This document shows, one piece after another, positions 9,738-19,879 of a DNA stretch of 64,000 bases. Source of the stretch: Mesostigma viride (Eukaryota; Streptophyta; Mesostigmatophyceae; Mesostigmatales; Mesostigmataceae); assembly GCA_009746045.1 (NCBI GenBank), contig RPFO01000041.1, forward strand, positions 9,026,348 through 9,090,347. Direction: 5' to 3'. How positions within the stretch are numbered: position 1 is the stretch's first letter; each line of letters starts with the position of its first letter. The notes under the pieces are model-generated. The model searched no databases. It saw only the letters and a list, made by a program, of their open reading frames with translations, and was not told the origin of the DNA. Position numbers and translations under genes: made by a program.

Positions 9738-10737
9738 AGACCAGGCCTTGCTTCAGCTTGGGTGTCCCCAGTGGGCTGCTTGACCAAAGTACCAAGTGGT
9801 GACTGGTGCTTACTGGTTGACAGCCGGTCCTTCAGGGTTAGGTACACCCTCCTGGACAGGAGTTGGTGTGGAATGTCACTCCTACCAGCTGAGAATCATG
9901 CCTGGCCCTCCCCATGGGGTTCAGAAGAGTCGCCAGGACTTAAGTCGACGCCTTTGGCCTCAAACAGTTAGGCCATGCAAGGGCAACCCGAATGTTGGTT
10001 CTTACAGGTTGCTGTACATATGTTTTCTAGTGCTTGTTTCCAACCTGTTGCTAATAAAGAACCTGGTTGTGTGACCATGTGGAACATGGTTGCCAGGGGC
10101 CACATTCTGGGTTATATAATGCTTGAATAAAACATAATCATGTCATTCTCATGTTGTTCCATGGTTGTAATGTTTCTCTTGTGTAAAGTTCCAGGTCACC
10201 TATAAACCTGGAGGTTGGGGTGGGGTTCAATTCCCCAGCAGAGCCACAGCCTGGCATGAGTGATTCCTGGGCTTAACACCCAGTGAAGACATGGGCTCCC
10301 CAAGAGGCAGTATTTGTGGTGCTACCTGAGTCTCTTTGAGCATAAAAGGGAAAGGCTGGCCAAGGCGGGCGCCATAAGAACGGGCGCCTGTGATAACTGT
10401 GAAAGATCAGGAACTCACAATAGTACGTTCTTGGCATCCTGTAATCCCAGCCATTGGACTAGGTAATGTGCCTTGACTTTAATCTAGCACCAAGTTCCCA
10501 AGGAAAGGTTGGGAGCTGACCAAGGGGTCAGGGGATAACCTGGGGTGACCTCTGATTCACTGGCCAGTACACCTAGCCTGGTCCAAGGGCAGATATGTTG
10601 TTACCCAAAGGAGGCAGGAACCTGGGCCCTCAAAGGTCTGATCAACCTCAAGGGACCAAGCGGTCTGTGGCTGAGTGGGCACAAGCAAGGTTAGGCTTGT
10701 TTCAAGCTGGTCCAGCTCCAAAAGAAGAAAGGGTTGG
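9738..10737 (+). other. copia-1 3' untranslated region and polypurine tract
   Basis: A 1-kb non-coding stretch between the RNase H stop and the 3' LTR. It holds AATAAA-type signals (near 10052 and 10127) and ends in a purine run at 10720-10733 that would prime plus-strand synthesis. No ORF recognised. Confidence 0.6.
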
Positions 10738-11381
10738 AGTTAGCATTTTGGGCAACCAATATGCTAAGTGGATGCAGTTTGGAAAGACCTTTCCAACGCC
10801 GTGCTGACCGCCTGAAACAGACAAGGGACGAGAAAGATATGAGGTCCCGAAGTCCTAGCCGTCCGTGGCCGACTAGGGTGCAGTCCTCTGGTATAGTGGA
10901 CAGGACACGTGGCAGGCCGTGCCTGCACAGGCTTAGCCTGACTATCACGTGACTGTGGTCCACGTAGACCAGAGAGCAGCAGCCTGTGACTGGTGGTACT
11001 GGAGCTGGCACAGGTCTGCAAGGATACTAGGCCTTGCAGGCTTGTGACAGGTCCTGTACTTCCTAGGTTGCAGAGTCTAGGCAAATCCAGTTCGTCCTGG
11101 CTCTGCACTGATGCCAGTGGACGTTGAGGATTTGCTTGCACGCCTGCACGTGCCTCGTCACGCCGATGGGAACGAGGAACAACACAAAGGATATAGCTTG
11201 GTCATGGGGATGACCAGCTATCTTGGCAAGCACGAACCGAGGCTCCCACATTGGACGTGGAAACGCTCACCGTGGTCGTGGCTTGGTGCACGGGTTAAAA
11301 GGTTGCTGTCCTGCAACTTTGGCTCATCCCGTTGTGCGCGTGAAAGACCAGGAGCTCACGCTCTGGCTTTGCTTGTTAACT
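10738..11381 (+). repeat. copia-1 3' LTR
   Basis: 644 bp, AGTTAGC...GTTAACT, nearly identical to 2930-3571 and followed by TSD GTGGT (11382-11386). Confidence 0.92.
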
Positions 11382-12082
11382 GTGGTGGGCCTTGGTGTGG
11401 GGCCTGTGGGACCGGCAGGTGGAAAGGAAGGACCGGTGGATGGTACCCGGCTAGATGGAGGCGACATGCGCGAGCTCATCGTCACCATGCGAGAGGTGCT
11501 CCTGGAGGCCAAGCGCGGGTCTTACACTGTCGGAGGGCAGGCTCATGGCACCGGTGGGAATGGCTTGGGCGGGGGAGGGAGCGGGGTGGCAACGGTAGCT
11601 TTACGTACCACGCCCGTGACTCTGACGGGGGAGACAGTAGCGGTGTCCCTCCAAAATGTCCAGGACTTCTCCTTGGAGAGGATATGCTGGAGTATGCGGG
11701 CGACGTCTCCAACGGGGCCGTCAAAGGATACCTGGCTCTCACCCCAGCCAAGGACCCGGGTGGGGAGCGCCGCAAGCTCATGTTGCAGATGGCGGGTGTC
11801 CTCGACAGCATGGCGAAGGAGCTGGGCTGGCCGGGGAACCGGCTGATCCTACGGCTGGCTTTTCCCGAGTTCCTGGCCAAGATCATACTGGCGTGCCAAG
11901 TGGTCGAGCAGGAGGGTGGGGGCTGGGGCGGCCTGGCGGGGACGTTGCTGCCGTTCCAGGAGAGCGGCCCCACTCTGGCGGACCCTGCGGTTCAGCGGGG
12001 CCTGCGCATGGCCAAGCTGCAGCGCCAGATGCAGGACTCGGGCAAGGGCAAGGGCCCGATCGCCTCCCAGGAAAAGAAGTGA
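11382..12082 (+). pseudogene. PAT-like gag, second part
   Basis: Continues the frame from 2929 (VGLGVGPVGPAGGKEG...MRELIVTMREVLLEAKRG). Near 11665 the reading shifts frame (QDFSLE... to LLGEDMLEYAGDVSNG) and then runs to a TGA at 12082 (GPIASQEKK). The helical segment RRKLMLQMAGVLDSMAKEL and the region up to LPFQESGPTLADPAVQ look like a conserved core. Total gag about 375 residues. Confidence 0.75.
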
Positions 12083-12397
12083 GGGAGAGGTGCCTCCTCC
12101 CACTACCCTGTCCGGCCCCTCTTTCGCGCTTCATTGGGCAGAAGGGGGTACGGTCTGGCCGCCGGCGCGGCAGGATAGCGAGGGCGGTTCGTGTGAACGC
12201 TCTTGTTTGTCGTGCGGTCGAGGGCTTGAACTGGATAGGGGGGGGGGTGCGACCCGCACGAGGGGGTGGCCCGTGCGCCAGGGCCACTTTAGCAGGCGGC
12301 GCCCCTTAGTGGGATCTATGAGGCGTGCCGGTCATTTGACCGCCGGGGGGGTGACCCCGTTGCGGCAGTGCGACCGGCGGTGGACGGGGGGGAGTAC
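12083..12397 (+). other. PAT-like gag to RT spacer
   Basis: GC-rich (with runs of G) non-coding stretch of about 315 bp between the two ORFs. I see no feature in it. Confidence 0.4.
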
Positions 12398-14251
12398 ATG
12401 GATGGGGCCCCCTACGAGCGGCTTGAGGCCGCCCGCCTGGCGTTGCCCGGCCCGGGGGAGGGGGGCCAGGTGGATGTTCTGGCACTGTTGCCCCCATCAT
12501 GGGGGGCGATATTGAATGATGAGAAGAAGATGGTGCGTTTGTTGGCGCCGGTGGATCGGGTTGTGCAGCGGTCTTTTCGGGTGAGCAGGGGGTGCAGCAT
12601 GGACGAGTACGCCAGGGTTTGCCAGGTTTGCACTGAGAGGGGAATCCTTGGCGGCTATTTTGAGGAGGAGCCAAAAGCCATCAACGGTACTTTCGGGGTG
12701 GGCAAGCCGGATGGGCAGCAGCGGCTGATCGTGGACTGCCGACCTGGTAATTTATCCCTCGTGGATGCGCCGCCCACTTTCCTGCCACACCTTGGTGTCC
12801 TTGCGGAGCTGGCGGTCCGGCCTGGTGAGCCAATCTTCGGGGGGGTGTCCGATTTGGACTCCTACTACAATCGGTTGCGCCTCCCGGACTGGCTCCGGCA
12901 ATACTGTGCGTGGTTGCCCGTGTGGTCGGATCTCGTGGGGCTAGCTGGGCCGCGGCGCAAGGTCTGGCCGTGGATGCTGTGCTGGCCGATGGGCAATAAG
13001 CTGGCGGTCGCGGTTGCGCAGTGCGTTCACCTGTCAGTACTATATCGGTCTGGTGTGCTTGACCCCCGCAGGGGGCTGAGCATTGACATGTCTGCCCTAC
13101 GGCTTGTTGCTGAGCCCGGGCCACTGGGGTACACCGCAGAGCTCAGGCTTGAGGTCAACCCTGATGCCCCTGCTGCTTCCCCGGCCTGCGCTGAGCCGTT
13201 CCAGGATGCGGAGGGGATGCACGCGGTTACTCTAGATGACCTCCACTTCACCCACTGTACGACGGTGGCCGGGGTCAACGAGCAGTTGGACCGTGTTGCA
13301 GCCGCCTATGAGGCGGCCGGCTTGCGGCAGAAGGTCAGCAAAGTGGTTCGGGCGACCGCGGATCAAAAGAGTGTGCACGCGGTTGGGGTGATACACCAGC
13401 GGGACGGGACCGTCACGCCTGTGCCGGAGCGTGTATCCAAGGTCATTGCAGACACGGAGCGGATTCTGGCGCGTGGGTTTGTCTTTTACCGCGAGCTGAG
13501 CTCTGTTGTTGGCAAATGGGTGTGGATGCAGCTCCTTTGCCGCCCTCTGCTATCGGTGTGGTCTGAGACTTACCGGCTGATTGCCCTCATGGAGCAGTCC
13601 TCCCTGCGGCGCCGGTGGGTGTTGCCCCGGCAAGTTCGGGCCGAGTTGGAGGCCGCGGTGTGTCTGGCACCTTTCATGCGGGCCATGCGGGCTCGCCCCC
13701 TCTCCCAGCAGGTGGTTGCGACGGATGCGAGTAGCTCGGGGGCGGGTGTGGTGTACCGGGACCTGCCTTCCGCTACGTGTGCGCGCCTTGCAGCCTGTCG
13801 GGAGGCTCGTGGGTGGCAGACAACGGCCCTCCCCACGGATGCTGACTGGAGCGTGGAGCGGCTGGAGGAGGCAGACTACCGCTTGCTGGCCGTGGGGCGT
13901 TGGCGGACGGCGGTGTCCTACCGCTGGCGGGGCAAGGCCAAGCATATCAACGTGAAGGAGGCGATCGCGGCCACCCAGGGTCTGGAATGGTCGTGCCGTT
14001 CCCGTGCCGTGCGTGGGACCCGTTGCATTCGCCTGGTTGACTCAAGTGCTGTGCTAGGGGCGTTTGTCCGCGGGCGGTCCTCCTCTTACCGGCTTAACCA
14101 GTTGGTCCGCCGTTACTGTGCCCTGTCCTTGGCAGCTGACACGCAGTCGCATTGGGTGTGGGTCTCTATACGCACTACAACCCGGCCGATAGCGCTAGTC
14201 GGCGGCAAGGATGGGTTCCCGACCTTACTCGCTGCGGGGATGTCCACCTAA
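12398..14251 (+). pseudogene. PAT-like reverse transcriptase and RNase H
   Basis: ATG at 12398 (MDGAPYERLEAARL) chosen as the first in-frame Met before conserved sequence. RT motifs: NGTFGVGKPDGQQRLIVDCR (fingers), VSDLDSYYNRLRL (first Asp), HAVTLDDLHFTH (catalytic LDD box), then the thumb. RNase H: VVATDASSSGAGVVYRD, KHINVKEAIAA, CIRLVDSSAVLGA. The closing signature HYNPADSASRR is in the next frame at about 14175-14205, so a frameshift lies near 14160. DIRS-order RTs carry this VD.R...DLDSYY...LDD pattern and NPAD-SR tail. Confidence 0.85.
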
Positions 14252-14291
14252 CCCGGGCCCATCTGGCGGCCGCCCACGTACGGCAGGGGAG

Positions 14292-14955
14292 ATGCGGCTG
14301 CTGGAGGCGGCGGTTAACCCGGTGTCTACCCTTCCCCGCTACAAGCACGCGGTGCTGACCTACATTGCCTGGGCCCCGTCTGGCTATGTTGACCTGGCAG
14401 ACGCGGAGACCCTTTTCTGCAAGTGGATCTCCGCGGTGTACAACAGTTGTGATGGCCGGGGCCGCACCCTGTGTCAACACGCCAAGTCGGGTCTCCAGTT
14501 GTATTATCCTGACATTGTTGGCCAGTGGAAGCGGGCTGATCGGATGCTTGCTGGGTGGGGTAGCTTGGTACCGCCCGTCAGCCCGCCCCCCATGCCGTGG
14601 AGCCTTTGTTATTTTACTGCCGTTTTGCTTCTGTCCCGGGGCCATGCACGGTTGGGGGCCTAAGTTGCTTATCATCGCCTTCCAGCAGTATTTGCGGATT
14701 AGTGAGGCTCTGGGGCTGCGTGTCGGTGATGTGGCGCTACCTGGGGACCCACGGCTTGGCCCATCTGACCTTGGTCACGGGGCCCTTCTGCTCCGCGACC
14801 CCAAGACCGCGCAAGGGTCTACTCAGCATGTCATTGTGCGCGAGGATATTTCTTTGGGGTTGCTTGGGCGCTTGGTTGCGGGGCGGGCGGCAGCTGTGTC
14901 GCGTCTGCGTACCACAATCTCCGGCGCCACCATGGCGGCTAGCCATGCTCAGCTT
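14292..14955 (+). pseudogene. PAT-like tyrosine recombinase, N-terminal part
   Basis: MRLLEAAVNPVSTLPRYKHAV begins the helical SAM-like domain, which runs to about 14640. After a frameshift near 14645 comes LLIIAFQQYLRISEALGLRV, holding the first catalytic Arg (box I). It stops at 14961 where foreign sequence begins. The enzyme joins circular cDNA to the target by strand exchange. Confidence 0.8.
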
Positions 14956-16195
14956 TGGTAAAACCCAAATGAGCTGAGCTGACGTGCCTGCCTTAACTGC
15001 ATGCCCGGTGGGGTGGGCGAGGAGCTGTCCCATGATTAAAGAAAAGGAGGGCTCTCAGCCGAGGACAAGGAACTGTCCCTCGTGCCTGATAACCACCTTA
15101 TTGCCTCCCCTGCTATAGAATAATGCTTTCAAAACACACACTTTGCACAGTCTGATGATGAAGCCGCACATGCGGAATTTATTGAGAAAGTTAATACAAT
15201 TACAACACGTTGATAGTCTCAATATCGATGCACTCCATGCTCACGAGCCCGCAGTTAGGCAGCGCTCCATGACATGCTACCGGCCTTGCTCCCAAGGAAA
15301 GGGAGAAACACGAAGGCCACTAACGAGAGACTCGAAGAGACTACACGCTACGTGAGAGTCCTCTTCGACTATGAACCAAACCATTCGTCATGCCACACGC
15401 ATGACACACGCCACACTTGTCAGTCCAGCCAGGAATGCCAAAACTATCTTGCATGCTGCCTGAACCATGCAAACAGAAACCGCATTCCAGTTGCCGTCCT
15501 GGCTTACTACCACACATGCCAACAAAAGCAGGAAGGCATCCCGACAAATCTAAATTGCTACCCTGTTGCCGATCTCATCTCCTAGAGGCTCCGGCATTTC
15601 TGTCCCTGGGAATGTCCGGCATTGAGTCACGACCACCAAGGTCGAAGCATAATATCCTTCAAACAATCTGCACGCTCACACCTTGCGTGTGAGTGGCCCA
15701 GCAAACATTGCTTCTAATCTTTCCTTTCTAGACGAAATCCCTTTGTAGGGCTGCCAGCGATTTCGCATTCATTCCAGCGATCTGGCTCCGCACCGCAAAT
15801 TGTCCTTTTCCATTTTCTGTCCAGTCCTCATAACGTTGACCCGCTATTCTACACCACAAAGACACCTGGCCTGTCAATAGCCTCGGCGCTGTTGAAGTCC
15901 AGCAGTCCAGCTCCAGCTCCAGCTCCAGCTCCAGTTGTCCACTAACTCGCGTATGATCCTCTCGACGCTGTGCACTTGTGCTGCCGTCCGCTCAAGTACG
16001 TCAGTGCTGCGCGCCCAGCCGTGCCTGGCCCGGCGCGCGCGCACGTGCACTTTCGTCCGCTCTTATGCTGCAAGTGCTAGTGTCCCCCCCCCGGTCACTA
16101 GCCTTTGTTGAAAATGCGCAGAAAACAAATTCCTTGCGCACGTCACCGGTCTTGTGCATAGTGGGCGCCCGGATGAAATAGCTCGCATCCGTGAC
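14956..16195. mobile_element. unidentified insertion in the tyrosine recombinase gene
   Basis: About 1.24 kb that separates box I from box II of the recombinase. No long ORF, no clear terminal repeats, and TSD uncertain. It holds a short (ccagct)n-like run at about 15900-15935 and many short T/C-rich stretches. Coding sequence resumes at about 16196. Confidence 0.55.
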
Positions 16196-16514
16196 AGCTG
16201 CACTTGTCTTTGGCGGCCGGCTCGGCTATACAGCAGCGCTCCATGAGTGGGACGCCGTGCTGGCACACATGGGTATCGCAGGCATGTTTACTTTCCATAG
16301 CCTGCGGCATGGCGGGGCCACGCATGATGCCGTGCGGGGTGTTTCGGCGGGGGAAATCCAGCTTCGGGGCCGTTGGCGCTCTGCCCGGTCCGTTGCCCAC
16401 TACGTCGGGCTCCACCGCGCGTTGTTGAACCAGTCCATTCCCGCCTCTTTGTGGGGGCTGGTTGCTCGCTGGGACCCCGTGCATTGGCGGCAGCACTTTG
16501 CTGGGCGGCTGTGA
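16196..16514 (+). pseudogene. PAT-like tyrosine recombinase, C-terminal catalytic part
   Basis: LVFGGRLGYTAALHEWDAVL then HSLRHGGATHD (box II H-x-x-R) and GRWRSARSVAHYVGLHR with the catalytic Tyr. These are the standard R-H-R-Y recombinase residues. Ends at a TGA at 16514. Confidence 0.85.
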
Positions 16515-16575
16515 CTTGGTCTCGCCGGCTTCCGGTTTTCTTCTTCTTTCTCATCGGGTTTGGCTATAAAATAAC

Positions 16576-16660
16576 TTGTCCTTGTGTGGCAAGTTAGGGG
16601 GGAATTGGTTTAACTGGCTTGTGGGTGACCCAAAGCTGGGACATAGTACCCCCATAGCCA
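16576..16660 (+). other. 3' module shared with gypsy-1
   Basis: Contains ttgtccttgtgtggcaa (16576-16592), then gaattgg-tt-act, and gggacatagtacccccat (from 16638). The same three blocks in the same order and spacing are at 53349-53432, downstream of the last gypsy-1 ORF. Function unknown. Confidence 0.7.
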
Positions 16661-16740
16661 CCATTGTCGTGGCGCTGTTGCACCTAAGCGTCCTGTGGTG
16701 CTCTTTATTTTCATGCGGCTGATAGCCATGTAGGAGATGC

Positions 16741-16927
16741 GGGTACAAGGGCATGGCCGGAGGGGGCCAGCCTTGTGCTGCAGTGTGGTTTCCCTATCAT
16801 ACGGGTGGCCTAAGGGCCAGCCGGTTGACTAGTCAGTGATGTTCCACCTTTGATGCTAGCACACTTATTGTAATAAACTTGATGTCATGTGGTGATGCAT
16901 GAAAAGCAAGCAAGGAAACCCATGGAT
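16741..16927 (+). repeat. PAT-like split direct repeat, copy B1
   Basis: 187 bp, gggtacaagggcatgg...acccatggat, the same as 17214-17400 apart from one or two bases. Abuts A2 directly. Confidence 0.9.
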
Positions 16928-17179
16928 TTGCTGAGCTCTTGCTCAATTTATCTGTGGAATCTGAGCGAGCTGGGAATGCTTTGCCGTACAACAGTCTTGT
17001 TGTAGTCCAACAAAGTGTACGCTGGCAGATACACGGGCTGCTACTAGTGCGATACTGAAGTTGGCGCGGCGCCTTAGAAATGAAGGCGCGGCACCGCTTT
17101 TCGGTCGGCCAACGTAGGCAGCCCTGGTGGATTCTGCTAAAGGGTGGCTTCCCCGTTTGCGGGAAGCAGTTTTTTGCCT
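16928..17179 (+). repeat. PAT-like split direct repeat, copy A2
   Basis: 252 bp matching A1 at 2153-2404. Lies between B1 and B2 as in PAT elements. Confidence 0.9.
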
Positions 17180-17213
17180 CCCACCCACCCACCCTGGCAA
17201 TGATGTTTTTTGG

Positions 17214-17400
17214 GGGTACAAGGGCATGGCCGGAGGGGGCCAGCCTTGTGCTGCAGTGTGGTTTCCCTATCATACGGGTGGCCTAAGGGCCAGCCGGTTG
17301 ACTAGTCAGTGATGTTCCACCTTTGATGCTAGCACACTTATTGTAATAAACTTGATGTCATGTGGTGATGCATGGAAAGCAAGCAAGGAAACCCATGGAT
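17214..17400 (+). repeat. PAT-like split direct repeat, copy B2
   Basis: 187 bp matching B1; right end of the element. A 34-bp spacer with cccacccaccc separates it from A2. Confidence 0.9.
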
Positions 17401-18516
17401 GTGCACGTTCCTCCTGCCCAGGTGGACCGTTGGGCTGTGGTGGGGCTGCACCACAGAGGAACACAGGAGCGTCTATGGTTGTATTGCTTGCATCAGCTAT
17501 GTCCCTGGCCAATTCACTGGGTGAGACCAACCCGGCCACCAGACTGAGGCTCTGAATCCATGTCCAAGAATTCTACCCCTGACACGTCTGCCAAAGGAGG
17601 GTAATAAAGCTTCAGCCTATGCTTGCCAACCATTCGCTCTCTGTGATGCTGAATAGTCACCGTGTCACCTGTTTCTGACAACTTGATGATTTCAGCTGGA
17701 CCATGCCATCTACCAGAGTGGGCTTTGTTCCCTTCCCCCTCCCTATAGTAGAGAACCTGATCCCCCACTTCAAACACAGGCCTGGCATTACTTCTATCCT
17801 TTTTTGCCAGCAACTTGGCCAAGTGTTGCCTTTGTGTGTTGTAGTGGTCTAGTACCTCCTGAGAGTAGCTACCTGATTGCAGGCCAATTGATGTGATTTC
17901 ACCAAAAGGAGAAGACATGAGGGGTTTGGTGTTCAGAGTTCTGCACACCTCAGCTGCCCACGCTGTCCTATCAGCATAGCTCCCAGATTCTGCTACCCTG
18001 GACTGATTTTTCTTTATTAGGTCCCTGATAGCACGCATAGTACGTTCAATCATCCCCTGGCGTTCATGATCTTGAGCCCCAGCAATGTCTATCTTGGGCA
18101 GATCAGGATAATCTTGTATCCACGTGAACTGCTGATCCAGCATTAACTTTTCCTGGGGATGATACCGTGCTAATGCAATCAGCAGGGCCCTGTGCAGTTG
18201 TTAATTGGCCATTCCTGGCAAGGGTTCAATCACCACAAACCTAGACCAGGCATCTTTTAGGACCAAGTAATACACCGTGTCCTTCACCACGTGTATCACA
18301 TCCCCTACTAGCTTTCCCCTAGCCAGTGGTGGGGTGGCCACATGCCATCTTTTGGGTTTTGGTGCATGCAGTTGGCACGCTTCACAGTGCTTCCTGACAT
18401 GCCTGCACATCTGTTCCAGGTCACGGCCCTCAATTTTGTTGGCCAGCCTTTCTGCCACTGCTTCATATGCCCCATTGCCTTGTGCAGCTGTTGAGCCAAC
18501 TTGGCATAGGAAATAA
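17401..18516 (-). pseudogene. copia-3 integrase and downstream linker
   Basis: From the upstream end: AKLAQQLHKAMGHM (pre-integrase His), HCEACQLHAPK (zinc Cys pair), then GDVIHVVKDTVYYLVLKDAWSRF (first Asp) in a frame ending at 18201. Then LMLDQQFTWIQDYP (second Asp) and HERQGMIERTMRAI (Glu) in the frame 18143-17514, and a C-terminal GRWHGPAEIIKL...KHRLKLYYPP module like GPY/F. Two or three frameshifts. After the stop at 17514 another frame continues to 17401 (GLVSPSELARDIADASNT), probably the linker towards protease. No protease or RT of this copy is visible. Confidence 0.78.
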
Positions 18517-18576
18517 CCTTATCTGCTGCAGCGTCTAAGGAGGCTATAGTAGGATCCTGGGCCACCTGAGCCAATG

Positions 18577-19700
18577 TCATGTCATAAGCCAGCTCCCAGT
18601 CCACTTCCTCACTGTCAGGCAACACAGAGCAGATTGAAGGTACACGGCCATTGATAAACCAGGGTACAGGAGACTTACAGTCGTCCTGAGTGCTGGCTTG
18701 CTTAGAGGGGCGCCCCGCTGTGGCTCCCTTCCTGGGCTTGTTGCAGCGTCCCCCTGCAGGTAACGGGTGGCGTGGCTCCCAGCATCCTGGGCACACATCA
18801 ACATCAGGTCCATGTTCAGGTTTGCCCTTCCAGCAATCATCCCTTTCGTGCCCCTTGCACGAGCATCTAGTGCAATACAAAGTGGAGTCATGATGAGGCT
18901 TACCTTTCTGGCTGTGCTCCTGAGAGGACCCTGCCTTGTTGCCTGGTTCCCCTGCCCCCCCAAGTTGTCTGACTTACCCTGCTGCTTGGATGACCCCCCT
19001 TTCTTTTTACCTTGCTGGGGACCCTTGAACACTGCCTTAACCTGAGCCACCACCTCCTTGATTAGCTTCTTGATCCTGCTGGGACCTGCACCTTCCTGAC
19101 TTCCCCCCCCTTGCACCTTGTTGACCTTGGCTTCCTTGACAGTGGAGAAGGGTTCTAAGCTCTGCTGAATGAACAACATTGCCCCCCTAAAGTCATCCCA
19201 CTTATCTTTAAGACCTGCCAGCAGGACTGCATTGGTGTTCTTGTCCAGTTCTGACAGCTTTGGTGAGCCATGTATGGACTAGGTACTTGGAGTTTAACTT
19301 CTTAAGCTCCTCGTCCCTGTCAATGTATAGGACATACTGCTTGTTGTCACGTACGTAGTCAGACTTGTTGACCTTGTACGAGGCCAGCCAGTTGAACCCC
19401 TTGATAGCCTGCAGGTGCTCCCCCTTAGTCAACAACCCTTTTAGGTCTGCTATGAAGTCCGTGAAGACCTGCACCTCCTCTGCCCCAGGTGTGCTGGCTT
19501 TCCTCTCATACATCTGTACCATTTGCTTTATGCTAGGTGCAGACTGGTGTACCGTGTTAGACACCCTAAAAGCAGGAAACCAATCACGGATGTTATCATG
19601 GGACCAGGAATGTTCTATTTTGAAAAGGAACTCAAGTGCATCCTCCTGCATGAACCCCTCAGCTAGACCTGGGAAGGTAATCCTATCCTCCCTACGTGAT
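18577..19700 (-). pseudogene. copia-3 gag core with CCHC zinc knuckle
   Basis: Frame 19651-19208 (DALEFLFKIEHSWSHDN...FTDFIADLKGLL) is the helical gag core. It shifts to 19179-18577 (FSTVKEAKVNKVQGGGSQEGAGP...KKGGSSKQQGKSD), a basic Gly/Gln-rich linker, and a further frame carries CTRCSCKGHERDDC, a C-x2-C-x4-H-x4-C knuckle, at about 18835-18880. A second Cys-rich stretch (CPGCWEPRHPLPAGGRC) follows. Confidence 0.7.
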
Positions 19701-19783
19701 GCATCAAACCGGCTGGGTCGCTGTGGTACAGCGACTGCCGCTTGAGGTTGGGGTTACTGCTGCTGCTGCTGCGGTTGCTGTTG

Positions 19784-19879
<96 letters not shown>

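Larger units (their letters stand above)
2930..11381 (+). mobile_element. copia-1, Ty1/copia LTR retrotransposon
   Basis: LTRs at 2930-3571 and 10738-11381 differ at roughly ten places. TSD GTGGT at 2925-2929 and 11382-11386. The LTR ends are AGTTAGC...GTTAACT, not TG...CA. A polypurine tract (aaaagaagaaaggg) lies just before the 3' LTR. Internal order: an unknown ORF, gag with CCHC, integrase, retropepsin-like domain, RT, RNase H. The protease lies after integrase, unlike standard copia. Several frameshifts make it non-autonomous now. It is inserted in the PAT-like gag. Confidence 0.93.
2153..17400 (+). mobile_element. PAT-like tyrosine-recombinase retrotransposon with split direct repeats
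   Basis: Order: A1 (2153-2404), gag (2481-2929 joined to 11382-12082), RT-RNase H (12398-about 14240), tyrosine recombinase (14292-14955 joined to 16196-16514), then B1 (16741-16927), A2 (16928-17179), B2 (17214-17400). A1/A2 are 252 bp and B1/B2 are 187 bp, nearly identical and in direct orientation. This A1...B1-A2-B2 arrangement is the known signature of PAT/Ngaro-type elements of the DIRS order, which integrate by recombinase and leave no TSD. It sits in copia-3 (minus). Copia-1 is nested in its gag and about 1.24 kb of other sequence in its recombinase gene. Frameshifts in each ORF suggest it is dead. Confidence 0.88.

Noticed and set aside
10200-10260. tRNA-like T-arm (tggggttcaattcccca) with a B-box-like core in the copia-1 3' UTR
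   Set aside because: No acceptor stem, D-arm or anticodon arm can be placed at the right distances, so it is not called as a tRNA or SINE.
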